Positions 22,160 through 33,069 of a stretch of DNA of 64,000 nucleotides are shown one piece after another; the stretch's first letter is position 1, and each line of letters opens with the position of its first letter. Both the position numbers and the translations under genes were made by a program. Source of the stretch: Portulaca oleracea (Eukaryota > Streptophyta > Magnoliopsida > Caryophyllales > Portulacaceae); assembly GCA_029582165.1 (NCBI GenBank), contig CM055870.1, forward strand, positions 19,880,832 through 19,944,831, in the 5' to 3' direction. Below the pieces are notes generated by a model. It searched no databases. It saw only the letters and a program-made list of their open reading frames with translations, and was not told the DNA's origin.

Positions 22160-23240
22160 CTCCATCGACGGCGTTGGATGTACCGGAGGTTTGAGCAGAA
22201 GGAGGGTTATCGGGAAGAATGGGCATTGGGGTATACATGTTTGATCAATTTGCAAAGAGTAATTCGTATGAGTATCCGAGGACTGAAAAGTATCGGTGTC
22301 CATGTGTGAAGTGCAAGAATAAGTGCGGATTGACTCCCGATGAAGTTAAAACACATTTGTACTGGCGTGGGTGTATGGAGCGATATTGGTGTTAGGTTAG
22401 TCATGGTGAAGATTTGCGTGAATATTATGATGATGACTATGACAGTGGTGATGATGCGGTAGGTGAGGGGGAACCGTGTGCAGATAGTTCGCCACAAACG
22501 AGGAACCTGACCACCACCGTTCATCGATGAGCGGAAGATATGATGAATGATTTCATCATGGCGAATGAGGCGCCTAATGCAGGAGCTCAACAATTTTATG
22601 ATATGCTTCAATCTGCTCAACAGCCTCTGTGGGAAGGGTGTGCGACCCATATTGAGTTGTCCACTGCCGTGAGACTGGTCAATCACAAGTCGAAGCACAA
22701 TTTGTCGGAGCAAGCAATGAACGATATCATGGAATTGATGAGCGAGACTTGTCCCCAGCCGAACCTAATGCCTAGAAACTATGGTGTGTTGAAAAAGAAG
22801 GTTAAATTGTTGGGGATGGGCTATGAAACATTTGATTGTTGCATTAGTGGGTGCATGATCTACTATAAGGACGATGCACATCTCACTGAATGTAAATTTT
22901 GTGGTCATCCGAGGTATAAGCCACAAAAATCGTCGGCGAAGACAAATAAAGGTGTCCCATACAAGAGAATGTTCTACTTTTCTTTGACGCCTAGGCTGCA
23001 GCGTCTGTATGCATCGAAGAATACAGCCGGTCATATGAGGTGGCACGCGGAGAACAAGCACGATGAAGGTGTTTTTTGTCATCCGTCGGACGGCGCATCA
23101 TGGAAAATGTTTGACAGCGCGCATCCAGACTTTGCGAGGGAATCGCGGAATGTAAGGTTGGGCCTGTGTGCGGATGGGTTTAGCCCGTTCAACATGACAG
23201 GGAAATCTTATTGGTTTCAGTGTATCGCCTTATGGAGCAC
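22160..23240 (+). pseudogene. TNP2-type CACTA transposase, 5' part only
   Basis: Near 22165 the frame reads RRWMYRRFEQKEGYREEW, then after a shift CPCVKCKNK and HLYWRGCMERYW. This is the Transpos_assoc zinc-binding domain of plant CACTA transposases. An in-frame TAG follows near 22393. A long open stretch (22540-23298) covers the N-terminal half of the TNP2 region: LPRNYGVLKK-like and CCISGCMIYYKDD blocks, a CxxC (ECKFCGHPRY), FYFSLTPRLQRLYAS and MRWHAE. At FNMTGKSY (about 23205) the family resemblance stops, where the catalytic DDE/D half normally follows. The last 30 codons come from the adjoining gene in another frame. It cannot cut DNA. Confidence 0.85.
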
Positions 23241-24980
23241 ACGCGGTCAGGTCCATTATGGACATCGTGAAGCAAAACTTCAAAGACTTTTGGCCTAAAT
23301 GGGCTAAAGTGCCTCAACAGTCAAAAGAGTTGATATTTGAGGAGTTCAAGGTAAAGTTACGTATTTAACGCCCATGTTTGCGTATACTTTTATATATATA
23401 TATATATATATGTTTATATACGTATGATTTAATTTATATAAACGTGATCGATGAAATTGATTGTCTAATTTATTATACTTGATGAAATTGATTGTCTAAT
23501 TTATACGTATGATTTAATTTATACGTATGGTTTAGGGTTTAGGGTTTAGGATTAGGGTTTAGGGTTAGGGTTTACAGTGTAGGGTTAGGGTTTTATATAT
23601 GTTTGTGTACGTACATATGGTTTAATTTATTATACTTGATGAAATTGATTGTCTAATTTGCATGTTTAATTTCTTCATGTACGCATATGGTTTAAATGTA
23701 GAAAAAATACTGGTGGGAACCCCAGCATGATGGATATATCCGTGAGTGGTTTAGGCTGGTCATCAAACAATACAGCGACGCTATAGGCAAATCCAAAAAG
23801 CGTTGGCTGGCGGGGAAAGGCAAACCAAAATGGATTGTCGACGACGAAATTTGGAAAAAATTCGTCGAATTATGGGAAGACCCCGGTATGCTGAAAAGTG
23901 CTCCAACATGAGCGGGGCGAGAAAGATGGACAAAGAAAAGGGCCCACCATCACACACAATGGGCCCAGTTCCATTCGGTATTGTTAGGGAAAAATTGGTA
24001 AGTTAGTTGTGAATGTTTAAAGATCATGCACGTATTTGATACTAACAATTAATTATATAAACACGGTTGTATTTGATGCGTACAGAAAAAGAAAAAAGAC
24101 CGTGACCCAACCATATGGGAACAATTCGAAGCGACCCATATGAGGAAAGGCACCGATCAGTGGGTGGACAACAGGTTCAAGGTCATTGAGGTAATTAAAA
24201 ATCTTCATCATTGAATATCTGTGATTGATTAACGTACGAACCTAAACTTTAATTAATTCATTAATTTTATTAACATACTCTTTTTATGTTTTACTAAATC
24301 AGGAGAAGATGCTTGGCGATTATGATACTTATAAACGGGAGATGGCGGCCAAGCAGCGAGAGGACGGTCAACCAGAAACTCCTCTCATGACTGCAGAAGA
24401 GTTCTGGTTTGATAAACAGCTGCAGAGTCGGGGGCACGTCGTAGGCATGGGGGCTGTGGGGGAACATATGAAGCAGCAGTTCCCCCACATCGCATCTAGG
24501 CGACGTCCACGACGGCGTGGTGACTCCTCCTCCGTCGACATCCGAGCTCAAGTTACGGAGATGAACAGAGAGCTCCAGCAACAACTCGAGCGAGAACGAC
24601 AAGTTCGCGAGGAAGATAGGCGGAGAATGGAGCAAAGAATGGAGGAACAGTTGCAGATAAAGTTGCAGGATCAAATGATGGAGATGCAACGCCGTTTGCA
24701 GCAACAAATGCATACAGAATTCGAGCAATGGATGGCGGCAATGCAACGCGAAATGCAAATGCAATACCAGCAACACCAGCAACCACCGCCGCCACCTTAT
24801 AATTGGCAAGCCCCCTTCTTTGTCGGATCTTCGTCTGGGAGTCAGCCCTACACCGGACAAGGGCAATACCCTCTTACGCCCCATCCGCAGCCAGTCCCCC
24901 GCCCTCCTTATCAACCAACCCAACCTGAGCCCACCCACCCTACTGATGATGATAATAATAATGACGCCGTAGAAGAATAA
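23240..24980 (+). pseudogene. Second CACTA gene (Transposase_24/Ptta type), four exons, frameshifted
   Basis: Inferred exons: about 23240-23350 (IMDIVKQNFKDFWPKW), 23702-23998 (YIREWFRLVIKQYSDAIG, then KPKWIVDDEIWKKFVELW), 24086-24190 (DPTIWEQFEATHMRKGTDQW) and 24303-24980. Introns start GT and end AG at 23351-23701, 23999-24085 and 24191-24302. The block order matches the plant Transposase_24 family, the DNA-binding partner protein of En/Spm-type elements. The last exon has a Gln/Glu/Arg-rich coiled coil (about residues 80-160) and a Pro-rich acidic tail. Exon 2 changes frame near 23890: one frame carries WEDPGMLK, another continues with KCSNMSGARK and SHTMG. The product is therefore broken unless the shift is bypassed. 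Confidence 0.8.
23525..23595 (+). repeat. Telomere-like TTTAGGG repeats inside a CACTA intron
   Basis: The intron holds several consecutive TTTAGGG and TTAGGG units with small interruptions. A (TA)n tract lies upstream at about 23391-23411. Confidence 0.85.
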
Positions 24981-25324
24981 TTTTTTTATTTGTATTTTTT
25001 TAATATTTGAACATAATCAAACACTGACTTTTATTATTATATGTACGTATTATATTGTGCTGGTTTTGATAACTTCTTGGACAGAGTCTAATAAGTAATT
25101 ATATCGTGTATATCATTAAAGATTAATAATATAATTATAACTAAATAAATAAAAAAAATGTATATCATGTATAATTAATAATTATAGTTAATATTAATAA
25201 TTATAATACTACTAGCATTATTGTTATAATAATATATCTAATTAATAATATTATTATTAATTATTAATAATTATTATTATAATTATATACGTATATGCGG
25301 ATAATTTTCAACCAAAATAAGGGC

Positions 25325-26300
25325 AAACAAAATGGCGTCTGTTACGGAACCAAACAGACGCCATTTTACCCCGTCATGGCGTCTGTTAGCAACCCAACAG
25401 ACGCCATTTTTCTCTATAAAATCACCATCCAGCTGAACATTTTTCCCTCCAATTCATTTCTCTTCCTTAAATTTCCCTCCTTCATCCATCAATTTTCTCT
25501 CTAAATTCCATATCCTTTCAATTCCCTCCACCTCAAATCAATTCACTCCACTAATTGATAAAATTTACGAAGATTGAAGATTGAAGATTGTAGTTATTTT
25601 TTGTATCTTATTAGTTATAAACCTCAAAAACTCTGAAAATAGATATTTATTATAATTTGTTTTTGTAATTTTTACACACATATATGTATATGAAATTGTA
25701 CATTTTAAATTCCATATAAACTGTATTTTTTTCCATTATTACAATTTAATTTGTACTATATATTATGTAAACTATATTTTTTCGTTACTAATATATGTTT
25801 GTATTTTTTGGTGTTTTTATTAATGACGTATATAATTTGTTTTTGTATTTTTATCATTATTAATCGTAATATTTTTCATTATTATTGAATTTTTTATTAC
25901 AAATAATAATTAAATTTATAATTTTCTTTATTATATTTAGTACAATGAAATAAATATAAAAAACACATAATATTTCTGATTATGTTAATCGTAAATTTTT
26001 TTTTAATTTATGTGGAGTTGGCGTCCGTTAAGGGCTTAATCAGACGCCAAATATAGCGTCTGTTAACATTAAACAGACGCCATCTCAGCTGAAAAGCCGC
26101 CTCGTAGACAAAGATCGGCGTCGATCTGACGGTGGTGGCGAAACATGGCGTCTGTTTTTAACAGAAGCCAACGTCAAACGCCTTTTCAAAAAGGCGGAAC
26201 AATATTTGGCGTCGGTTTAAATCAGACGCCAAAATCATTTTGGCGTCCGTTTAACCCCTTTCCAGACGCCATTTACAGACGCATTTAGGGTTAAATTCTA
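25325..26300. repeat. Right subterminal repeats of the CACTA element
   Basis: Paired TGGCGTCTGTT / AACAGACGCCA hairpins lie at about 25332-25365, 25376-25409, 26018-26080, 26144-26172, 26207-26230 and 26239-26283. The gap between 25410 and 26015 is AT-rich and non-coding. Confidence 0.85.
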
Positions 26301-26309
26301 CTAGTGTAT

Positions 26310-27570
26310 TATCTTTAATAAATTGTGAAACTTTAAGACTAGTATCAATATTTTCCAAATTAGAAATACCATTAAGTTCTGCTAAGTTATTTTCATTACA
26401 CCAATTATTCATCCAAAAATTAATCTTATTCCCATGACCCACTTGCCATTTAAGACCTTTAGCAAGTAAAGATGTAGCTTTCAAAACAGATTTCCAGGCC
26501 TAAGAGTCTGAAGCTTTGGTGGAAAGGGAAAATATGTCCCGACCCGACCCTTGACATATTTTGAACGAATTTGATCCACCTAAAGACCATGACCAAACAT
26601 TATCTTCCATAAAAATTTACACAAAAATGTATTATTGACTGATTTAATTTTCCTCAAACCAAGTCCTCCCAATCTTTTTAGTTGATAAATTGTGTCCCAA
26701 GCAACCAAAGACACTTCCTTATTTGAGTTGAGATCATTCCAGAAGAAGGTTCTGTTAATTCTATCAATCTGTCTATAAATGTCCTTCGAAATTTGAAAAC
26801 ATTGAAGGACATGATAAGAGATATATTTTAAACGGGATTGTATAAGGGTTATCCTACCCTCTTTGGACACAAATTTTGCCTTTCAACGTTGAAACTTTGT
26901 AGCTGCATTTGCCATAAGGTGCGCAAAGGTATCTTTTGACGGTCGACCCTTGAACAAAAAGACAATCTAAATACATACTACATTGGATTGATTAATGCCA
27001 AAAATACCCGCCACCAATTGTTTATCCCTGGTAGCAGCATTTTTCAGAAAGATCATAGAAGACTTATGAAAATTAACTAATTGTCTAGAAGATACACAAA
27101 ATTCATTAAATAGAGCGCATTTTCTGACACTCTTCCAGTTTTGTACTACAAAGAAAAAGAATATCATCCACAAATAAAAGACATGAAATTCACTTTCTAG
27201 CAGCCGACAATTTGAAACTGATTCCACTTCTCCGTTGTAAAGCAGCCTTAGATAATTCGACAGTTAAAACTTGCATACATAAAATAAACAAGTATGGGGA
27301 CAATGGATCCCTTGTCTAATACTCCGAGAAGGTTTAAAAAAACGTTAGATTCTCCATTTACAATAACAGTATAAGTCACCGTCATGACACATTCCATAAT
27401 CAAGGACATCCACTTCTGATGGAACCCTAATTTGAGGAGAACCTCTTCAAAAAATCTCATTCAATTTGGTCATAAGCTTTCTCCATATCAAATTTTATGT
27501 GGTTTATTTATGAAATCATCATTTCTCGTAAAAAGCAAATTCTTTTCAAGACATTAATTATCGCAACAAA
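26310..27570 (-). pseudogene. LINE reverse transcriptase and thumb region, broken
   Basis: Minus-strand frames contain FDMEKAYDQIEW (RT block with the first catalytic Asp, about 27490), GFHQKWMSLIMECVMTVTY and VNGE (about 27280-27420), then LLFVDDILF near 27165 in a shifted frame (the F/Y-x-DD catalytic motif). FCVSSRQLVNFHKSSMIF follows. The 96-codon piece at 26580-26870 reads GRITLIQSRLKYISYHVLQC and KRLGGLGLRKI, the usual post-RT region. 26251-26484 continues with FWMNNWC. The catalytic motif is legible, but stops and frameshifts fall between the blocks. The reading is cut at 26306 by the CACTA element. Confidence 0.85.
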
Positions 27571-27639
27571 AATTCATATGCTATTATACTACCCCATAGT
27601 TCACTCAATTATTGAAACAAATTAGGGGCGGGGGAGTGG

Positions 27640-27865
27640 AAATTGTGCAGTCAAACTCCAAAAATTTTGACCATAAATTTCTCAATATATACAATGAATT
27701 GTTATATAAAATTACTATCATTAGATTCGTAACGAAAGGCACTATCATACAAGTATAATATTGCAATTGTTAATAACATATTATGCAAAAAATTATCAAT
27801 CAAAAAGTGATATTGGAGACCATGAAAATCAAAATTATGACAATTAATATGGAACGGAGGGAGTA
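27640..27865. mobile_element. Stowaway-type MITE, left end eroded
   Basis: The right end GGAACGGAGGGAGTA is a standard Stowaway terminus. The body shares TTAGATTCGTAA and the order of AT-rich phrases with 16385-16602. The left end lacks a clear CTCCCTCCGT. Confidence 0.65.
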
Positions 27866-28169
27866 ATTAGCAAATAAAATCATAAATCAGGTGAGCACTT
27901 TGAACTTTAGAATTTGTGTTTGTCCCGCTTGTTGGTACTATATATTCCGCTTTGAATTCTTTTTTACCCCTACCTCCTTAATCCATTTTAAGTACACTTA
28001 GTACAGACACATAGAAGGTTGATTATATGTTTCCATCTTTTTCTTTGTTCAAGCACTGAAATTTTTCTTTTCATTTGATTTGTCCCATATACATCTATCA
28101 TCATTTGTAATATTAACCCTTACTATTATCTCCAATAGTTAATTAAGCTCGCAAATAAAAATGAACCCA
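27866..28169. other. No gene seen
   Basis: AT-rich spacer between two MITEs, without coding potential or element ends. Confidence 0.5.
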
Positions 28170-28180
28170 AGTAAAAGAAG

Positions 28181-28676
28181 GGGTTTTTTGTTTTTTGGAC
28201 CCGAATTTTGGGGGTATTTATTTTTTGGACCGCCATATTTCAAAGTTTATATTTTGAACCATATACTTTGTGGACCCAAAAAATGTGGGCCAAAGTTATG
28301 TTTGACTTCGGCGATTACCTAATTGTTGCCTAAACTTCCCGATATGACCTTTTATCATTTTTTCCTTCTTTTGACTGTTGTTTTGAAATTGACCAGACTA
28401 ACAATAGGGTAAAAGTTAAATTTTGGAAAATTTTGGTAAATTTTGGTAATGTTTTTGGCAAATTTATGCTCATATGGGGGTTGGAAATCGTGCAAGAAGA
28501 GGAAGAAGAAGTTGCGGCTGGAAAATTTACAAAAGAAAAAAAATTCGATAATGGTTTTGAAATATTGAGGTCCATATTGTTGCCAGAGACAAAGTATAGG
28601 GTCCAAATATAAACTTTGAATTATGGGGGTCCAAAAAATAAATACCCGAAATTCGGGGTCCAAAAAGCAAAAAACC
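28181..28676. mobile_element. Mutator-like MITE with about 95-bp inverted repeats
   Basis: The element begins GGGTTTTTTG and ends CAAAAAACC. Arms of about 95 bp (28181-28277 and 28580-28676) are near-complementary, sharing TATTTATTTTTTGGACC and CAAAGTTTATATTT. It is flanked by AGTAAAAGAAG on both sides (28170-28180 and 28677-28687), a duplication of 9-11 bp as expected of Mutator-like elements. The core has no recognisable protein. Confidence 0.85.
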
Positions 28677-28687
28677 AGTAAAAGAAG

Positions 28688-30846
28688 AGGCTTTTTTCTT
28701 CAGGAAAAGTAAAAGGATAATCTAAAGGATACATGCAAGGAAAATCCATTGTTCATGGAAAGTACATTGTTCTCCAATTGGAGATTCTCATGGTCTCTCT
28801 CATTGTCCCACACTCCCACTATCTAAATTTTAATCTGAATTACTGAAATTGTCCATGTTTTTTTGTGTGTAAAAAGTTAAATGCAAGCTAAGGTTTTATG
28901 TAGGAGTAAACTAAAACAAAATTAATTATATATTAACTAGCTTGTAAATAAGTATATCGAATTATTTAAACGGAGTGAAGTGTGTACATAGTCTAATAAT
29001 CATGCTATTTAATCAATAACTAGCGTTTGTACCCATATAATGCACGAGTTAATTTGTCTTATTGATCGTTTTTTTTAAAGTTTATTTCCCTTTTGTATTC
29101 GCTATTTGGTTGAATGGTGATCGAAATTTATTAAAAGATTTTCATTTTTTATTTTGTCAAACCTTAACACATCTTAGATATGTTCAGTACAAAAAAAAAT
29201 GTATAAGGGAATAGTAGAATAATTTTTATTAAAAAAAATGTATTATCAAATGGTATAGTTATAATCCTCATTTAAAGAGTAACTGTATAGTATAATTAAG
29301 AATGAAATTTTAAAAGTTTGGTCTTTTGAGATTTTGATAGCTAATGCATTAACATCCATAAACAAAAACTTGTGCATGAAATTTGTGTGTATTTTTTAAT
29401 GTTTGAGTTTGAGTTTTGAGTTTTGATTGTTGTTTTCTCTTGTTGTTTGCAGTCACGGGGTAGTGATAGTCAATAGGCCACCAACTGCTATCATTTTGAC
29501 GTAAGTTTGGACTGTTGCCAGTATAAGTATTATGTGAGACATTTATGAGAGTTAATAACCTGAGGTTTCGTTACAACTTAATATTGTACTTGTTATAGTA
29601 GCTTTTGACATTCTTTTCTATTATTGTTTATGTGAAAAAGGAAAAAATTGATGGGGGTTATAACTGTAGGACAATAATGATGTATAATAAGTGAATTTTT
29701 AATAAAATTTTGATTTTTTATATGCGTGACACATAGTGGTTTCTTGTTTATTTTGTCTTGTTGTAATATATTTAATAGATAATGGAAAAAGTCTAAAAGT
29801 AAATTAAATTTCTATCTATTTAAGTTGCCCTAATTTGTGTTATCTCGTATATTAATTGGTATGCATGTAGTTTTTTCTCTGGTTAGTCTAATGTCAAAAT
29901 CACTAAAAATTATTTATCAAAACTTGACATAAATGTTGAAGAAAATTTACTATCGAGCCAAATTCATTAAAATTTACAATATTTTCTTTGGGGGGGGGGG
30001 GGTGTGAAAATAGATATTTTCTAATTATATATTTTTATATTTTTTTGGTATATAATTCAATCCAAACAATTCATACAAGGAAATATGAAAGACAATGAAC
30101 TGAAGCTAAACCTACCATTTATAAAAGTATTTAAAATTTCAGACTTACTCATAAGGTTAAAGTTTCATAGCCTTAATAATATATTTGTTTCAATAAAAGT
30201 AAAGTAGGTACATATTAAGTGATTATTTAAAGTGTGATATCGGAAGAAGAAGGCATGTAGTAATCAGCAATTTAGGTTAGATCATACCATATGTTATAAT
30301 AATACTTGATACGTAGCAATGTCATTGGGCATGAGCATATTAATTAATTAAAGAGAGAACAAATGAGAACTTAAGAAGGTACCATGATTCTAATCTTAAT
30401 TTTAATTTAATCAATTCACAAGGCATATACTTTGCTTGCAAGTAAAAGTTTTCGAAATGTCAGAAATTAGGGCATTCCAACCAATCTGAAGCAGGCTGAC
30501 ATCAAATTAAAGTTTTCCTTTTCTTTTCTTTTTCTAAAGGAGAATAAATAAAGCACAAAGTAGGTGACAGTTGATCACCGTTGTTGTACGTCATCAGCAA
30601 TTAGATAATTTTATCTGTTTTTACTAATTGTCGTCCCGGCACGATGGTAAGATAAAATCTTACATGCAGTATTCATGGGTTGGTTACCTTAACCCCCAAA
30701 AAAGTTCAAAATTAGTGTAATTTAACATTTAAATTATAGCTTGTATGTTTATTAAATGAATGTGATAATTTATCAGGTATCTCTAATTCAAATGTCCTGA
30801 TCCATCACAAGAATCTTATCCAATTTTATATTTTATAAATCTTATA
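28688..30846. other. AT-rich intergenic DNA
   Basis: No gene is seen. A 13-bp G run lies at 29990-30002. The sequence ACTAGCGTTTGTACCC...TGCACGAG near 29021-29050 resembles the reverse complement of a plant Helitron 3' end (hairpin followed by CTAG), but the hairpin is imperfect and no 5' end was found. Confidence 0.45.
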
Positions 30847-31146
30847 TATATATGAGGGAAATTGGATTATAATAATACGAACTTTTGGCCCTATAAGACT
30901 TAATAATATGAACTTTCAATTCAGTGATGAACAATACGAACTTTAACCCCCTATTGCTCCCAATAACACATCACCGAGTTAAGATGAACTTAACTCGGTG
31001 ATATGTTGACGTGGCGGCGGAGGAAGGGTATTGACTTTTTTTAATTTTGCCATGTCATCTAAAATTGTCCACATCATAATTCCCTTTTTTTCGTTTTTCT
31101 CTCCTCTAACCCCTCTCTCTCCTCCCCAATTCCAAGTCCTCCTCCA

Positions 31147-31317
31147 ATGGCTTCTGTAGCTGCAACCGGCAGAATGCTTCAACCCCAACTCCACCATTAT
31201 CTTCCACTCCCTCTCCTCCCGCCATGTCTGACCTCTCTTCCACTCTCAGCTTCCACACCCACACCCACACCCACACCCACACCCAACCCCCACGGCCTAA
31301 ACCCTCCTCCCTAAACC
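31147..31317 (+). pseudogene. Captured 5' coding fragment in the left arm, possible transit peptide
   Basis: The ATG at 31147 opens a frame of about 55 codons beginning MASVAATGRMLQPQLHHY, rich in Ser, Leu and Pro, with a (Thr-Pro) repeat, ending at a stop near 31315. Composition and N-terminus resemble an organelle transit peptide. The upstream C/T-rich tract (31080-31146) looks like a plant 5' UTR. The matching arm on the other side encodes a close relative on the opposite strand. The parent gene is not identified. Confidence 0.5.
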
Positions 31318-31588
31318 TTAATCACTCGCTTCAATCGCTGGATTTTCGGAAACAACAATTCAAACAACAACAAAAACAACAATTACTACTGTGTTCATAG
31401 TTGTTTGAAGAATCAACCCTTTCTGGGTAACAAAATCAGCACACCCAGTACCAAAAAGGGAAGGATGATGAATTAGAGATAAAAAATGAGAGAGGAGAGG
31501 AAGAAGCATGGCCATGGCTATGGTTATGGGTGAAGTGGAGAATGGAAGGAGATGAGAGGGAGGAAAGAAGGCGGACAGGAGCTCATCG

Positions 31589-31979
31589 GTGGCCTCGACT
31601 GCACTGTCCACCGCAATTTCTTTGGCTCACAGATTCAGAGCTTCGAAGCCAACATCATCTCGCCGCCGTACCCTCGCTGAAGCTCTCCAGATGCTCCCGG
31701 AGGACATGGATAATTGTCGATCCGCCACCTCTCTCTTCTTCGGCGTCCGACGGAATGCCCTATTTTGCCGCTCCTGGTTCCCCGCCACCGATAATTTGAA
31801 GTATGTTCCTCGCCTTTGATTTTGATTTTGATTTTTTCTGTGTATCATTGATTCTGGTTTGATTGATTCGAATATTTTGCGGAATTTATGCATGCCCCGT
31901 CTGTTGAACGAAATTTCTGCAATTGTTTTTTTTTATGGTTGATTTTGGTGATTGATTTTGATTCAATTTTCTGGACAGG
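31589..31979 (+). pseudogene. Captured first exon of an alpha/beta-hydrolase (monoacylglycerol lipase-like) gene
   Basis: From 31589 the frame reads MASTALSTAISLAHRF, a likely targeting sequence, then RRRTLAEALQ and TSLFFGVRRNALFCRSWFPA, ending DNLK. The block FFG-x-RRNALF-x-RSW-P is, from memory, the segment just before the HGLNEHSGRY oxyanion-hole region of plant monoacylglycerol-lipase-like hydrolases. A consensus GTATGT donor follows near 31801, and an acceptor TTTTCTGGACAG lies near 31979. No Ser-Asp-His catalytic residues are included, so a product would have no enzyme activity. It could be transcribed from the element's own ends or simply be inert. Confidence 0.6.
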
Positions 31980-32118
31980 GATAATCTGAAGTATGCTGAA
32001 GCTCTCCAAGGGTGGAAATGGTGATGGATGGTAGTTGATTCTGGGCTGGGAAGGTTTGTGGTGGTCGAGGGGTTTGATTTTGATTCGAATTTTCTGGACA
32101 GTCTATTGAAGCGAGTGA

Positions 32119-32289
32119 TTAGGGTTTAGGCAGGAAGGTTTTGGGCGTGGGTGTGGGTGTTGGTGTGGGTGTGGGTGTGGAAGCTGAGAGTGGAAGAGAG
32201 GTCAGACATGGCGGGAGGAGAGAGGGTGAAAGATAATGGTGGAGTTGGAGTTGGAGCATTTTGCCGGTTGCAGCTACAAAAGCCATTGG
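32119..32289 (-). pseudogene. Captured 5' coding fragment in the right arm
   Basis: The minus-strand frame begins MAFVAATGKMLQLQLHHY and shares the CLTSLPLSAS and (Thr-Pro)n stretch with the left arm, then diverges to KTFLPKP before a stop. In the same frame an upstream in-frame ATG exists near 32388, but the start at about 32287 matches the left arm. Substitutions between the arms show that they have evolved apart since the duplication. Confidence 0.5.
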
Positions 32290-32662
32290 AGGAGGACTTG
32301 GAATTGGGGAGGAGAGAGAGGGGTTAGAGGAGAGAAAAAAGAAAAAAAAGGGAATTATGATGTGGACAAATTTTAGATGACATGGCAAAGTTAAAAATAG
32401 TCAATACCCTTCCTCCGTTGCCACGTCAGCATACCACCGAGTTAAGTTCATCTTAACTCGGTGGCGTGTTATTGGGGGTAACAGGGGGTCAAAGTTCGTA
32501 TCATTCATCACTGAATCGAAAGTTCGTATTATTAAGTCTTATATGGCCAAAAGTTCGTATTATTAGAATCCAATTTCCCTATATATGATAAAAGATTATC
32601 TATTCGTTGAAATATACTATCTAATCAAATCTGCATAAATCTAATCATTAACTACCTAATTA

Positions 32663-33057
32663 TATATAAACTGATGGTTGTTGAGGTTGATGAAATAGAT
32701 GTTGAGCAGCATCAATTGTTTGTGAAGGAGATGGTTGAGGTATTGCTCCAATTCAAATTCATGTGCTAACTCAGAACCTGGTCGTGGGTTGTTGTCTTTG
32801 TTGCAATCATGTGATATTTTCTATATCACCCTAGCTTTAGGGTTGTTTGATCATCAAGGGTAGATCAAGGTATTGATGTCGTAAACTGTCTTGGGCTGCT
32901 ATCAGATTGGAAATCACTCAGGTTTAGTGGAAATCATTGGTGGTAATATTTCAGTTAGCTTTTTGCTGCTTGTAAACACCTTGTATTGTCTGGCTGAGTC
33001 TATTGGCTCAGTCTGGTTGTGGAATAAAAGGATCTATTGACCGTTAACTATAAAAAA
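32663..33057 (+). mobile_element. 5'-truncated retroposed insertion with short poly(A)
   Basis: The segment ends in a short A run and is bracketed by AACTACCTAATTA (32650-32662) and AACTACCTATTA (33058-33069), a near-perfect 12-13 bp duplication. Its 3' portion (GGCTGAGTCTATTGGCTCAG and an AATAAAAG signal near 33022) looks like the tail of a LINE or of a processed transcript. No protein motif is legible. Confidence 0.6.
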
Positions 33058-33069
33058 AACTACCTATTA

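Larger units (their letters stand above)
21142..26306 (+). mobile_element. CACTA (EnSpm) transposon, internally rearranged
   Basis: The element begins CACTAGTAGAAT and ends ATTCTACTAGTG, the inverted termini diagnostic of CACTA elements. It is flanked by a 3-bp TAT duplication (21139-21141 and 26307-26309). Both ends carry arrays of TGGCGTCTG/CAGACGCCA. Inside, on the plus strand, are a 5' fragment of a TNP2-type transposase gene and a four-exon second gene of the Transposase_24 (Ptta/En/Spm) type. The catalytic half of TNP2 is missing, so the element is non-autonomous. It lies within the LINE. Confidence 0.95.
19900..27600 (-). mobile_element. Plant L1-type LINE, 5'-truncated, split by a CACTA element
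   Basis: On the minus strand, from high to low coordinates, there are RT blocks (27560-27150), post-RT thumb-like sequence (26870-26310), the CACTA insertion (21142-26306), a zf-RVT-like region (21130-20650) and an RNase H domain (20340-20028). The 5' part with the endonuclease is missing. All frames are broken by stops and shifts. Protein continuity across the CACTA element, with TAT on both sides, shows the two halves belong to one LINE. Confidence 0.85.
30856..32579. mobile_element. Pack-MULE-like element carrying captured gene fragments
   Basis: Inverted arms of about 480 bp (30856-31337 and 32103-32579) begin GGGAAATTGGATT. A perfect 9-bp duplication, TATATATGA (30847-30855 and 32580-32588), flanks the element. 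These features define a Mutator-like transposon. It encodes no transposase. Instead each arm contains the start of a host-like coding sequence, and the 765-bp centre carries an exon resembling a plant alpha/beta-hydrolase. Carriage of host gene fragments between Mutator-type ends defines Pack-MULEs. Confidence 0.9.

Noticed and set aside
22207..22713. Minus-strand open frame of 168 codons
   Set aside because: It is antisense to the Transpos_assoc/TNP2 coding region, which has clear family motifs on the plus strand.
24294..24938. Minus-strand open frame of 214 codons rich in Leu and His
   Set aside because: It is antisense to the Gln/Glu-rich coiled-coil exon of the CACTA second gene. Low-complexity coding strands often leave the reverse strand open.
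29021..29050. Helitron 3' end
   Set aside because: A CTAG-like end and a weak hairpin are present, but the stem is imperfect and no 5' TC end or helicase remnant could be placed; kept only as a remark.
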